Assembly (NCBI GenBank): GCA_913055645.1
Contig: CAJXLC010000010.1
Coordinates: 1 to 64,000 of the forward strand
Source of the DNA: an uncultured Pseudomonadota bacterium
GTDB lineage: Bacteria > Pseudomonadota > Zetaproteobacteria > Mariprofundales > Mariprofundaceae
DNA length: 64,000 nt
Direction: 5' to 3'
The notes beneath the pieces were generated by a model that worked only from the letters and a program-made list of their open reading frames with translations, made no database searches and was not told the origin of the DNA. Shown one piece after another: positions 15,746-24,636 of this stretch (position 1 is its first letter; the number at the start of each line of letters is the position of its first letter). The position numbers were made by a program, and so were the translations under genes.

Positions 15746-17119
15746 ATGGTTATAACGTTACTGGCAATTGCGAGTGTGCTTTATCTTGCATTACAATTGG
15801 AAGATAAATTTAAAGTGCCATCACCGTTGGGTTTGATTGTGCTATCATTTATTTTCCACGCCTTGATGGGCGATGTTTTTATGCTGACAGGTGATGCTGA
15901 GCACTTTGCGGAGTTGGTGATATTACTGCTTCCCATTCTGCTTATTGCCGATTCACTTGAATTAAGTGTTGCTGATTTAAAAGAGCATGGGCTTAGTTTA
16001 TTTTTTCTAGCTGTTGTGGCAGTGGCTTTGTCAGTATTGGCGGCATTACTAATCGGTCAGACTTTGTTTAGTGACTATAATCTATCTACGGCAGCGATTA
16101 TTGTTTTATTCGCAATGGTTTTGGCAACTGATCCGGTCTCGGTGGTGAGTATCTTTTCCAACTTTAATCTGCCGCATAAGCTAAAGATTTTATGTGAAGG
16201 TGAGAGTCTATTTAATGATGCTACGGCATTGATTGTATTCGTCTTTATTGGTTTGTATGCCCTGAATGGTGGCGAAATTACAGTCTCGTATGTGACAGAG
16301 ATAAGTGCGCTTGTGGTATTAGGTTCTTCCGCTTTAGGTGTAGCTTTTGGGTATGTCGGGTTTGCAATGTTGAAAACTACCACCAATCGCACTGCCGAAA
16401 TGATGGTTTTGATTTTGATGGGGTATGGCGGTTTTGAGCTGGCCGAGCATTTTTATACGCTTTTGCATATGCTTGGTATGCACTCGCATATACACTTTTC
16501 GGGTATTTTAACATGTATTTTTGCTACGATTACGGTGAATCATGTGATGATGCGGGAAGTTGATCAAGAAAATGCCATGATTGATCATGAAGAGGATGTG
16601 TTGCAAGGCAAGCCGATTACTGGCGGTGTGATTCGTACGGCAGTCAATAAAATCAAAGCGACCGTGGAAGAGCGTGAGCGCCATTTACGCACCAAAGAAG
16701 ATATGCAGTTATTGGCGCTGGTTGCCAATACTATGTTATTTGTTGCTATGGCAGAGTTAATCAATATGTCATTGTTATGGCAGTATAAAACAGAGATTAT
16801 TATTATGTTTTTGGCGACTACAGTGATTCGTGCTGTGATGATGGCAAAATTTGCGATTATTACCAATCAAACGGATAAAATGACCAATGTTAACTTTCGC
16901 TGGTGGGGAGTGCTCACCTTTGCAGGTATTAAAGGCGGTTTATCCATCGTGATGTTGATGATGATTCCAGCATCTTTTGAGCATTTGGAAATGTTTAAAG
17001 CTGTGGTTATTGGCGTTGTTTTACTTTCTACCTTTATTTATTCAGGAATTTTAATTGTGTTAATTGGCAAAAATCAGGCAGCCTTTTCCAAGGAAAAAGA
17101 GGCGGAAGGGGCACACTGA
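15746..17119 (+). CDS. Monovalent cation/proton antiporter, CPA1 (NhaP type)
   Basis: Inner-membrane Na+ or K+/H+ exchanger. About 457 residues with some twelve membrane segments. ATDPVSVVSIF, with the transport-site aspartate, and GESLFNDATALIVF are the CPA1 hallmarks. A cytoplasmic linker rich in charge (about 280-320) and AGIKGGLSIVM follow. The ATG at 15746 is chosen because GGAGG lies seven bases before it; the frame is open nine codons further to a GTG. No linked cation-sensing domain, so ion preference is unknown. Confidence 0.85.
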   Translation: MVITLLAIASVLYLALQLEDKFKVPSPLGLIVLSFIFHALMGDVFMLTGDAEHFAELVILLLPILLIADSLELSVADLKEHGLSLFFLAVVAVALSVLAALLIGQTLFSDYNLSTAAIIVLFAMVLATDPVSVVSIFSNFNLPHKLKILCEGESLFNDATALIVFVFIGLYALNGGEITVSYVTEISALVVLGSSALGVAFGYVGFAMLKTTTNRTAEMMVLILMGYGGFELAEHFYTLLHMLGMHSHIHFSGILTCIFATITVNHVMMREVDQENAMIDHEEDVLQGKPITGGVIRTAVNKIKATVEERERHLRTKEDMQLLALVANTMLFVAMAELINMSLLWQYKTEIIIMFLATTVIRAVMMAKFAIITNQTDKMTNVNFRWWGVLTFAGIKGGLSIVMLMMIPASFEHLEMFKAVVIGVVLLSTFIYSGILIVLIGKNQAAFSKEKEAEGAH

Positions 17120-17223
17120 TGGTGTGTGGATTTGGCGGAACTGCTTAATTTCTAAACAATATACGTTCTGATATGCTACCCTTGTATTTGATAGTATTGA
17201 ATTTGAGGGTGTAGGAGTCTTTT

Positions 17224-18489
17224 TTGCAAAAGATTAGTGTACTGATTGTCGCTGTATTGTTGTTGTTTTGTACATGGATGCTTTTGCATGAAGAGCCATT
17301 GCCACCCATCAAGGTGGGTGTGTTGCATTCGCTTTCGGGCACGATGGCAATTAGTGAAACACCTGTGATGCAAGCGACGCTATTAGCAATTGAAGAAATC
17401 AATGCTGCGGGTGGTTTGCTAGGGCGTAAAGTTGAGCCCGTGGTTGTCGATGGTAAATCGGATCCATCGGTATTTGCGCAGCAAGCTGAGCATTTGATTG
17501 TCGATGAAAAAGTCAGTGCTGTATTTGGTGTCTGGACTTCAGCCAGCCGTAAAACAGTGAAGCCCATTTTTGAAAAATATAACAATTTACTCTTTTATCC
17601 CGTGCAGTATGAAGGCTTGGAGCAGTCCCCCAATATCGTTTATACAGGTGCGGTTCCCAATCAACAAATTTTCCCTGCGGTGTTTTGGTCATTAAAACAT
17701 TTCGGCCCGCGCGTTTACTTGGTTGGTTCTGACTATATTTTTCCACGTGTGGCAAATTGGCTAATTCACAAGCAGTTGCCAAGTTTAAGTGGTGAGGTAG
17801 TGGGTGAGCGTTATGTGCCATTGGCTGGCAAGGATATGGCGGCGGTTGTCGCAGATATTCAAAGCCTTAAACCCGATGTAATATTGAATACGATTAATGG
17901 TGATTCCAACATTGCTTTTTTTCGTGCTTTAAGAGATTCAGACATAGAAGCGAAAGATACGCCTGTGATGTCATTTAGTATCGGTGAAGCTGAGCTTTCA
18001 CAGCTTGCTGATGATGCGGTTGGGGATTATGCGGCTTGGAGTTATTTTCAAAGTATTGATAATACAATCAATAAGCATTTTATCGAGCGTTATCAAGCAC
18101 GATTTGGCAAAAATAAACCCGTGAGCGATCCTATGGAAGCAGCTTGGTTGGGCGTGCATTTGTGGGCAAAGGCGGTTCGTGCAGCACAAACTGATGATGT
18201 TGCGATTGTTCGACAAGCTATCAAACATCAAAGTATGCGTGCAGCAGAAGACATTGTTAGTGTTGATCATGCTACGCAACACCTATGGAAAACGAGTCGA
18301 ATTGGAAAAATTCGATCAAATCATCAGTTTGATATTCTTTGGACGTCAGATAGTCCCATTCGCCCATCGCCATATCCGGCAACGGTATCTAGGTCTGAAG
18401 CACGCGTATTCTTGAATCGTCTATATAAAGATTGGAATGGTCATTGGGAAGCGCCATTGAGCATGGAAAGTGGTGATATGAATGAGTAA
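17224..18489 (+). CDS. UrtA-like periplasmic substrate-binding protein (likely sensor partner)
   Basis: A 421-residue exported type I periplasmic binding protein. A hydrophobic N-terminal segment (about 5-22) is followed by GVLHSLSGTMAISETPVMQA, FGVWTSASRKTVKPIFEKYN, LFYPVQYEGLEQSPNI, VGSDYIFPR and NTINGDSNIAFF, all in register with urea-binding UrtA. The start is TTG, supported by TAGGAG and by the signal segment it gives. No urtBCDE permease or ATPase genes are present; its stop overlaps the start of a hybrid histidine kinase. It therefore probably presents urea or a short amide to that kinase rather than to a transporter. Ligand inferred from family only. Confidence 0.8.
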   Translation: MQKISVLIVAVLLLFCTWMLLHEEPLPPIKVGVLHSLSGTMAISETPVMQATLLAIEEINAAGGLLGRKVEPVVVDGKSDPSVFAQQAEHLIVDEKVSAVFGVWTSASRKTVKPIFEKYNNLLFYPVQYEGLEQSPNIVYTGAVPNQQIFPAVFWSLKHFGPRVYLVGSDYIFPRVANWLIHKQLPSLSGEVVGERYVPLAGKDMAAVVADIQSLKPDVILNTINGDSNIAFFRALRDSDIEAKDTPVMSFSIGEAELSQLADDAVGDYAAWSYFQSIDNTINKHFIERYQARFGKNKPVSDPMEAAWLGVHLWAKAVRAAQTDDVAIVRQAIKHQSMRAAEDIVSVDHATQHLWKTSRIGKIRSNHQFDILWTSDSPIRPSPYPATVSRSEARVFLNRLYKDWNGHWEAPLSMESGDMNE

Positions 18490-21400
18490 GCCAATGCAAT
18501 CAAAAGGCTCATTCGTCCATTCGATTTTTGGCGAATTTATCATACTGGTAACGATTGTTTTGATTCCTGTTGGGTTGATGATTGGTTATTATGTATTTGA
18601 GCATGTGAATGAAACAATCGAAAAGCAATATTTGCAATCATTGGAAAGCCTTGCAGATGAAAAAGCTTCTACCATTAATGAATATATTGATCAGCACGTA
18701 AAACATGTGGAAGCATTAAGTAAGGATCGATTCTCGCGAGAGGCAGTGGAAGCATTTTCCAAAGCATTTCATGGTGATGGCGTGGATTCAAGTGCATATC
18801 AGCAGGTTGAGAAAATTTACGGAGAATACTTTAAAGAATCTTTTGATGATGGTGACGATTACGACCTCTTTTTGATTGATGTGGAAGGCAATATTGTTTA
18901 TACAATTCAGCATGAAGCTGATTTTGCAACCTCGTTGTTAACTGGCGCGTACCGAGAGTCAGGTTTAGCGGAAGTTTTCAATCAGTCTTTAAATCATTTA
19001 CAAGTGGGTAACAGTACATTCTCATATTATGCGCCATCCAAAGAGGCTGCTGCCTTTATTGCAGCACCAATGATGTATCAAGATAAAGTGGTGGGTGTGG
19101 TTGCACTCCAGTTTGATACACAGCGTTTTTATGAAGTGCTCAACAACTATACAGGGCTGGGTGAAACAGGTGAAGTGGTTGTTGGAAAAAGAATGGGTGA
19201 TCATGTGCTTATTACTGCTCCTTTACGCCATGATGCTAACGCGGCATTTCAGCGTACTGTTGCATTGGATGCGGTTGATGCACTTCCTATTCGAGAGGGA
19301 AGTCAGGGTGAAACAGGTGCCGACAAGCTTGTTGATTGGCGAGGCAAAGAAGTCTTGGCAGTATGGCAATATATACCAGCTCTAGAATGGGGGATGGTGA
19401 TTAAAATAGACACTCAGGAAGCGTTCGCTTACTGGTATAGCCTTAGAAAATCATTGATTGTGTATAGTATATTGGCGTTGTTGTTGATGTACATAGTTCT
19501 GTTTATTGTCACTCGGCGCGTTACGCGTCCACTAAGGAGATTGACGAAGGCCAGTGTTGATATTGCAGCAGGGAAAGATGATGTTCAGTTTCTTAAGTCA
19601 GGAGGAAATGAAGTCGGCATATTAAGTGATGCCTTTAAGGAGATGTTTGAGCAGCTTCAATCTTCCAAAGAAGAAATGCAGCGTATGCTTGAATCATTGG
19701 CTGAGAATAATCGTTTGCTAGATCAAAGGGTGAATGAACAGACTTCGCACATACGTGCAGTGTTAGATTTTACAACAGATGGCATCATCACGATAGATTC
19801 GTATGGGATTATTGAACGTGCCAATCCAGCCGTCTGTAACATGTTTTCTTATACAGAAAATGAGCTGCTTGGTGTGTCATTTATAACCCTTATGCCTGAA
19901 AAAAATCGTGCTGAATATAATCAAATTTTGAAATGTGATGAGAATACTGAAGGGGATATGAATGTTATCCGTGAATTAAGTGGTTTGAAAAAAACAGGGG
20001 GCTTATTTCCGATTGAATTGCGTATCAATGATATGCCGGTAGGGAATCAGCATTTGTTTTTGGCAACCATTCGAGATATCACCGAACGTACAGAATTAGA
20101 GCATCAGCAAGCACGTTTGATGGAGGCGATAAATCAAACGCAAGATGCCATATTGATTACGGATGCCGATGCTGTGATTGAGTATGTAAACCCCGCATAT
20201 CTGATGCTATCTGGTTATTCGGAGAATGAGCTGCTTGGAGAAACGCCAAGAATAGTTCAGAGCGGAGAAATGTCAGTCTCATTTTATAAGAAAATGTGGG
20301 AGAAGTTGTTAAGTGGTCAGGTTTGGTCTGGCGAATTTATAAATAAGAATAAAAATGGCGAGTTGTATGAGGTTGAACAATCCATTTCACCTATTTTTGA
20401 TATTAGCGAAAACATTATGGGTTTCACATCCGTTCAGCGTGATATTACGGGTGAAAAGAAAGAACGTGAAAAACTTGAACATATCCAACGCTTAGAATCC
20501 CTAGGTGTATTGGCTGGTGGTATTGCGCATGATTTTAATAATTTATTAACCGCGATATTGGGCAATACAGCCTTGGCAAAACAAAAATTGGAGCACTTGT
20601 CACCAGCGACACCATTATTAACCAATGTGGAGCAGGCAAGTGAACGTGCAGCGGCACTTTGTAAACAGATGTTGGCGTATTCGGGTAAAGGGAAATTTAT
20701 TGTTGAGCCTATTAATTTAAGCCATTTGGTACATGAAATGGTGAACCTTTTGGAAGTGTCCATTGATAAGAATGTGGTGATGCGTTTGGATCTTTCCGAG
20801 CAGTTGTTACCGATTGAAGCTGATGTGGCGCAAATGCAGCAGGTCATCATGAATTTGGTGATTAATGCTTCGGAGGCGATTGATAAACATAGTGGCACGT
20901 TGACCATTTACACAGGAGTTGTTGATATTGATGAGCAATATATTGCAACAACATATGTTGACAGTGATTTAAAGGTGGGGCGTTATGTTTCTCTTGAGGT
21001 CTCAGATACAGGTTGCGGCATGAGTAAGGAAACTCAGAAGCATTTGTTTGATCCGTTTTTCACCACAAAATTTACAGGGCGCGGTTTGGGCATGAGTGCG
21101 ATTCTTGGAATCATTCGCGGTCACCATGGTGGTATTAAAGTTTATTCAGAGCTTGGTAAAGGCACAACGTTTAAAATATTATTCCCATGTACCGATGTAT
21201 TGAATGTGGAGAGCCTTGATAAGGAGAACGCTATTTATCAGGAACAGCGGCAAGGTACGATATTGGTGATTGATGACGAAGAAACGATTCGGGCAACGGC
21301 TTCCATGATGCTTGAAAGTTTTGGCTTTACGACATTAACAGCGCAAGACGGGCAGATGGGTGTACAGGTGTTTCGTGAGCAACAAGACGAAATTTGTGCG

Positions 21401-21616
21401 GTCTTACTGGATATGACGATGCCAAATATGAATGGTGAAGAGTGTTTTCGAGCTTTGCGTGCGATTGATTCTGATGTCGTCGTGATTCTTTCATCAGGTT
21501 ACAATCAGCAAGACGCAACCAACCGATTTGCAGGTAAAGGTTTGGCAGGGTTTATTCAAAAACCTTACCTTCCAGATGACCTACGAGATATTGTTTTCAA
21601 AGCATTGGATCAATGA
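18482..21616 (+). CDS. Hybrid sensor histidine kinase (dCache-HAMP-PAS-PAS-HisKA-HATPase-REC)
   Basis: A 1044-residue membrane sensor. Order of parts: membrane segment (about 20-39), periplasmic dCache-like domain (about 40-320), second membrane segment (about 323-344), HAMP (345-400), two PAS domains (about 422-535 and 543-655), HisKA with phospho-accepting H683 in GGIAHDFNNLLT, HATPase with N795, DTGCGM (842-847) and GRGLGMSA, and a receiver domain with D931/D932, phospho-accepting D977 (LLDMTMPN) and K1027. No DNA-binding output. It overlaps the UrtA-like gene by eight bases, so the two are translationally coupled and likely form one sensory unit. The cognate phosphotransfer partner is not in the window. 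Confidence 0.9.
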   Translation: MSKPMQSKGSFVHSIFGEFIILVTIVLIPVGLMIGYYVFEHVNETIEKQYLQSLESLADEKASTINEYIDQHVKHVEALSKDRFSREAVEAFSKAFHGDGVDSSAYQQVEKIYGEYFKESFDDGDDYDLFLIDVEGNIVYTIQHEADFATSLLTGAYRESGLAEVFNQSLNHLQVGNSTFSYYAPSKEAAAFIAAPMMYQDKVVGVVALQFDTQRFYEVLNNYTGLGETGEVVVGKRMGDHVLITAPLRHDANAAFQRTVALDAVDALPIREGSQGETGADKLVDWRGKEVLAVWQYIPALEWGMVIKIDTQEAFAYWYSLRKSLIVYSILALLLMYIVLFIVTRRVTRPLRRLTKASVDIAAGKDDVQFLKSGGNEVGILSDAFKEMFEQLQSSKEEMQRMLESLAENNRLLDQRVNEQTSHIRAVLDFTTDGIITIDSYGIIERANPAVCNMFSYTENELLGVSFITLMPEKNRAEYNQILKCDENTEGDMNVIRELSGLKKTGGLFPIELRINDMPVGNQHLFLATIRDITERTELEHQQARLMEAINQTQDAILITDADAVIEYVNPAYLMLSGYSENELLGETPRIVQSGEMSVSFYKKMWEKLLSGQVWSGEFINKNKNGELYEVEQSISPIFDISENIMGFTSVQRDITGEKKEREKLEHIQRLESLGVLAGGIAHDFNNLLTAILGNTALAKQKLEHLSPATPLLTNVEQASERAAALCKQMLAYSGKGKFIVEPINLSHLVHEMVNLLEVSIDKNVVMRLDLSEQLLPIEADVAQMQQVIMNLVINASEAIDKHSGTLTIYTGVVDIDEQYIATTYVDSDLKVGRYVSLEVSDTGCGMSKETQKHLFDPFFTTKFTGRGLGMSAILGIIRGHHGGIKVYSELGKGTTFKILFPCTDVLNVESLDKENAIYQEQRQGTILVIDDEETIRATASMMLESFGFTTLTAQDGQMGVQVFREQQDEICAVLLDMTMPNMNGEECFRALRAIDSDVVVILSSGYNQQDATNRFAGKGLAGFIQKPYLPDDLRDIVFKALDQ

Positions 21617-21627
21617 TGTTATCCGTA

Positions 21628-23223
21628 TTATTTTAAAATTTGAGCCGCAACCTTCAGCCCGTCTACAGCCGCCGAGGCAATGCCGCCAGCATAACCGGCA
21701 CCTTCACCAATAGGATATAAATTGGATAAAGATGTAGATTGCATACCTTGATCGCGAAGCATGCGAATGGGTGAGCTGGTGCGTGATTCAACTGCCAATA
21801 AATTAGCATCATTGCTTACATAACCTTTCATTTTTCTATCAAATGCAATCAAGCCTTCACGTAATGGCTCGGACAACCATGTGGGAAATAAGTCATCCAA
21901 GTCAGCGGCTTCAACAGAAGGTTTAAAACGGGTTTGTGCCAACTTTCCTGTAGCCTTTTTGCTAACAAAATCAGAAATACGCATGGCTGGTGCGGCATAG
22001 GGTGTTTGGGTCATCTCAAAACAATCGCGTTCCAATTCGCGTTGTAAACGAATACCACACAAAGCATCATTACCTAGACCATGTCGTTCAATATCATCAG
22101 GGGTGACTTGTACCACGATGCCAGAATTTGCCAGTGGACTGCGACGATGAGCATTACTCATGCCATTGACTGCCATCATGCCAGCTTCGGTAGGTGAAGG
22201 TACAATCAGACCACCAGGGCACATGCAGAAGCTATAGATGCCACGTTTGCCAATATCTTGATCGCTGACCTGATGTGTTAGTTTATATTCTGCTGCGCCT
22301 AAAGATGGGTGTTCGGAAAATTGACTGAATTGACACGTATTGACCCATGTCTGGTTGTGTTCAGCACGTACACCGACAGCAAAATCTTTGGCTTCAATCT
22401 CGATGCCTTGGGTGTGTAAATGTTCAATCGTATCACGTGCGGAATGGCCAATGGCTAGGATGATATGATCACCCATCATTTCTTCACCATCAGCCAATCG
22501 CACACCCGTAGCTGTTTGTTTATTTTGAAGAACCTCATCAACGCGGGCATTAAAACGATAATCCACTCCAAGCTTTAATAGATGCTCGCGCATACGACGA
22601 ATAACACGAACCAGTTTATCGGTGCCTAAATGCGGGTGAGCATCGACAAGAATATTTTTATCGGCACCAAAACGTACAAATTCTGCCAGCACCCAGCGCA
22701 CAAAAGGGTGTTTGATACGGGTATAAAGTTTACCATCGGTATATGTGCCAGCCCCACCTTCACCAAAACAAACATTGCTTTCAGGGTTTAACTCGCCACG
22801 GCTGCGCAAGCGTCCAATATCACGCATACGATTTTCAACGGGTTGTCCACGCTCTAATAATGTTACACGTATACCTGCTTCAGATAAGGCAAGGGCAGCA
22901 AACAAACCCGCAGGACCTGCACCAACAATAATAGCATGCTGATTGGTTTTACTGCCGTTCAATGCTTCAGGTTTATGTATATCAACACTGGACGTTTCGA
23001 TAATCTTGGCTTGTGGAGGAAGTGTGGGTGTTTCGCTGACACGACATTCAATGCTACATACAAAATGAACAGCACTACGTTTGCGTGCATCAATTGCGCG
23101 GCGTATAATTTTCATATCCGTAATGGCATGGCTTGATAACTGCAATAGTTTGGCAATGCGTAAGCGTAAGTATGTGTCGGATTCATCAAGTTCGATGGTG
23201 ATGTTGGTGAGGCGAATAAGCAT
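21628..23223 (-). CDS. FAD-dependent oxidoreductase (COG2509-type)
   Basis: About 531 residues. An N-terminal ferredoxin-like domain of about 90 residues (MLIRLTNITIELDES) precedes the FAD-binding Rossmann fold IIVGAGPAGLFAALALSEAG. The family blocks GRLRSRGELNPESN, CFGEGGAGTYTDGKLYTR and FCMCPGGLIVPSP follow, and the C-terminus has GEGAGYAGGIASAAVDG, the second FAD contact. Members are annotated as uncharacterised FAD-dependent dehydrogenases; no physiological substrate is established. The ATG at 23223 is preferred to an upstream TTG at 23262. It converges with the kinase gene and diverges from the thiolase gene. Confidence 0.82.
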   Translation of the reverse strand: MLIRLTNITIELDESDTYLRLRIAKLLQLSSHAITDMKIIRRAIDARKRSAVHFVCSIECRVSETPTLPPQAKIIETSSVDIHKPEALNGSKTNQHAIIVGAGPAGLFAALALSEAGIRVTLLERGQPVENRMRDIGRLRSRGELNPESNVCFGEGGAGTYTDGKLYTRIKHPFVRWVLAEFVRFGADKNILVDAHPHLGTDKLVRVIRRMREHLLKLGVDYRFNARVDEVLQNKQTATGVRLADGEEMMGDHIILAIGHSARDTIEHLHTQGIEIEAKDFAVGVRAEHNQTWVNTCQFSQFSEHPSLGAAEYKLTHQVSDQDIGKRGIYSFCMCPGGLIVPSPTEAGMMAVNGMSNAHRRSPLANSGIVVQVTPDDIERHGLGNDALCGIRLQRELERDCFEMTQTPYAAPAMRISDFVSKKATGKLAQTRFKPSVEAADLDDLFPTWLSEPLREGLIAFDRKMKGYVSNDANLLAVESRTSSPIRMLRDQGMQSTSLSNLYPIGEGAGYAGGIASAAVDGLKVAAQILK

Positions 23224-23328
23224 GGGCAAGAGCCTACCTTTGAAAGGTTTGAACAGGAACAACGACGCACTTGTGCATGCTTGTTATATATTTGCTACAA
23301 TGAAGATGCGTTGATATTGGGAGCTTTC

Positions 23329-24636
23329 ATGAAAGAGAATAAACGTGAAATAGTGGTGGTAGCTGGCATTCGAACCCCATTGGGGAAGATGGGTGGCGCA
23401 TTGGCTGATTTGTCGGCTGTTGATTTAGGTATGGCGACCATGCGAGAGCTTTTGGTACGCTCGCGATTAACACGCGATGATGTGGATGCAGTTATTGTTG
23501 GTAATGTTATTCAACCGGTAGAAGCGACCAATATTGCCCGCGTGATTGCTTTGCAAGCGGGCGTACCACGCGCTGTTCCTGCTCATACGGTGCATCGCAA
23601 TTGTGCATCGGGTATGCAAGCGATTACTGATGCAGCGGAAAAAATTCAGCTTGGGCGTGCCGATGTGGTGTTGGCTGGTGGTGTTGAGTCTATGACACAT
23701 GCCCCCTTATTGTTTCATGATCAATTTCGTAAAAAAATGGCAATCCTGCAACGTGCTAGAGATATTCCATCGCGTTTAAAGGCTGCGTGGGGTGTGGCAC
23801 AAGCACCTTGGAAACCACGTATTTCGTTGATGGAAGGGTTGACGGATCCTGTGGTTAATATGGGTATGGGGCAGACGGCGGAAGTATTGGCACGTGAATT
23901 TGCTATTTCACGCAAAGAGCAAGATGAATGGTCATTGCAGAGTCATCAACGGGCAGCGGAATCTTGGGATAGTGGCTGGTATGATGAGGAAGTGATGCAT
24001 GTATTTGCGGGTTCCTCTTTTGCACCGGTGCATATGGATGAAGGGGTGCGTGCAGAGCAGAGTATGAAAGCATTAAAACGCTTGCGCCCAGCATTTGAAA
24101 AACCATTGGGCACAGTCACGGCAGGAAACAGTTCCCAAATTACCGATGGTGCAGCTATGTTGCTGATTTCACATCGAGAAAAAGCTGAGGCTGAAGGCTG
24201 GCCCATGTTGGGTTATATTCATGACTGGGCATATTCAGGTTGCGATCCTGAACGTATGGGCATGGGTCCCGTGCATGCCTGTCATCATGTTTTGTCTACG
24301 TCGGGCTTACAGATGAAGGATATAGCGAGATTGGAAATTAATGAGGCATTTGCAGCGCAAGTGTTGTCGAACTTAAAAGCTATGGGTTCCAAACAATTTG
24401 CCAAGAAGGCTTGGGGCGAAGATGAAGCGATAGGTGCGCCAGATAGTGATAAACTGAATGTGCATGGTGGCGCGATTGCGATGGGGCACCCTGTGGGTAT
24501 GACTGGGGCACGATTGATTTTAACATTGTTGCGCCAATTAAAACGAGAAACTGGTGGCGGTTTGGGCCTAGCAAGCCTGTGCATTGGTGGCGGACAAGGT
24601 GGTGCAACCCTTGTGGGGAGTGAGCCATGGCAGTGA
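23329..24636 (+). CDS. fadI: Acetyl-CoA C-acyltransferase (3-ketoacyl-CoA thiolase)
   Basis: Catalyses the thiolytic last step of fatty acid beta-oxidation. About 435 residues; active-site cysteine near C92 in VHRNCASGMQAI, the substrate-pocket histidine in GGAIAMGHPVGMTGAR, and the second cysteine in SLCIGGGQGG. Length and the pairing with an FadJ-type protein suggest FadI rather than FadA. The ATG at 23329 follows GGGAG with good spacing. Overlaps fadJ by ten bases: the two subunits of the beta-oxidation complex are co-translated. Confidence 0.87.
   Translation: MKENKREIVVVAGIRTPLGKMGGALADLSAVDLGMATMRELLVRSRLTRDDVDAVIVGNVIQPVEATNIARVIALQAGVPRAVPAHTVHRNCASGMQAITDAAEKIQLGRADVVLAGGVESMTHAPLLFHDQFRKKMAILQRARDIPSRLKAAWGVAQAPWKPRISLMEGLTDPVVNMGMGQTAEVLAREFAISRKEQDEWSLQSHQRAAESWDSGWYDEEVMHVFAGSSFAPVHMDEGVRAEQSMKALKRLRPAFEKPLGTVTAGNSSQITDGAAMLLISHREKAEAEGWPMLGYIHDWAYSGCDPERMGMGPVHACHHVLSTSGLQMKDIARLEINEAFAAQVLSNLKAMGSKQFAKKAWGEDEAIGAPDSDKLNVHGGAIAMGHPVGMTGARLILTLLRQLKRETGGGLGLASLCIGGGQGGATLVGSEPWQ

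Noticed and set aside
17145-17585. 146-codon minus-strand open frame at the start of the UrtA-like gene
   Set aside because: Antisense to a well-supported coding region; low-complexity serine/threonine content.
17224-18489. Urea ABC transport operon
   Set aside because: Only the binding protein is present; the next gene is a histidine kinase and no permease or ATPase genes lie in the window.
20434-20907. 157-codon minus-strand open frame opposite the histidine kinase
   Set aside because: Lies fully inside the HisKA/HATPase coding region and has no family features.
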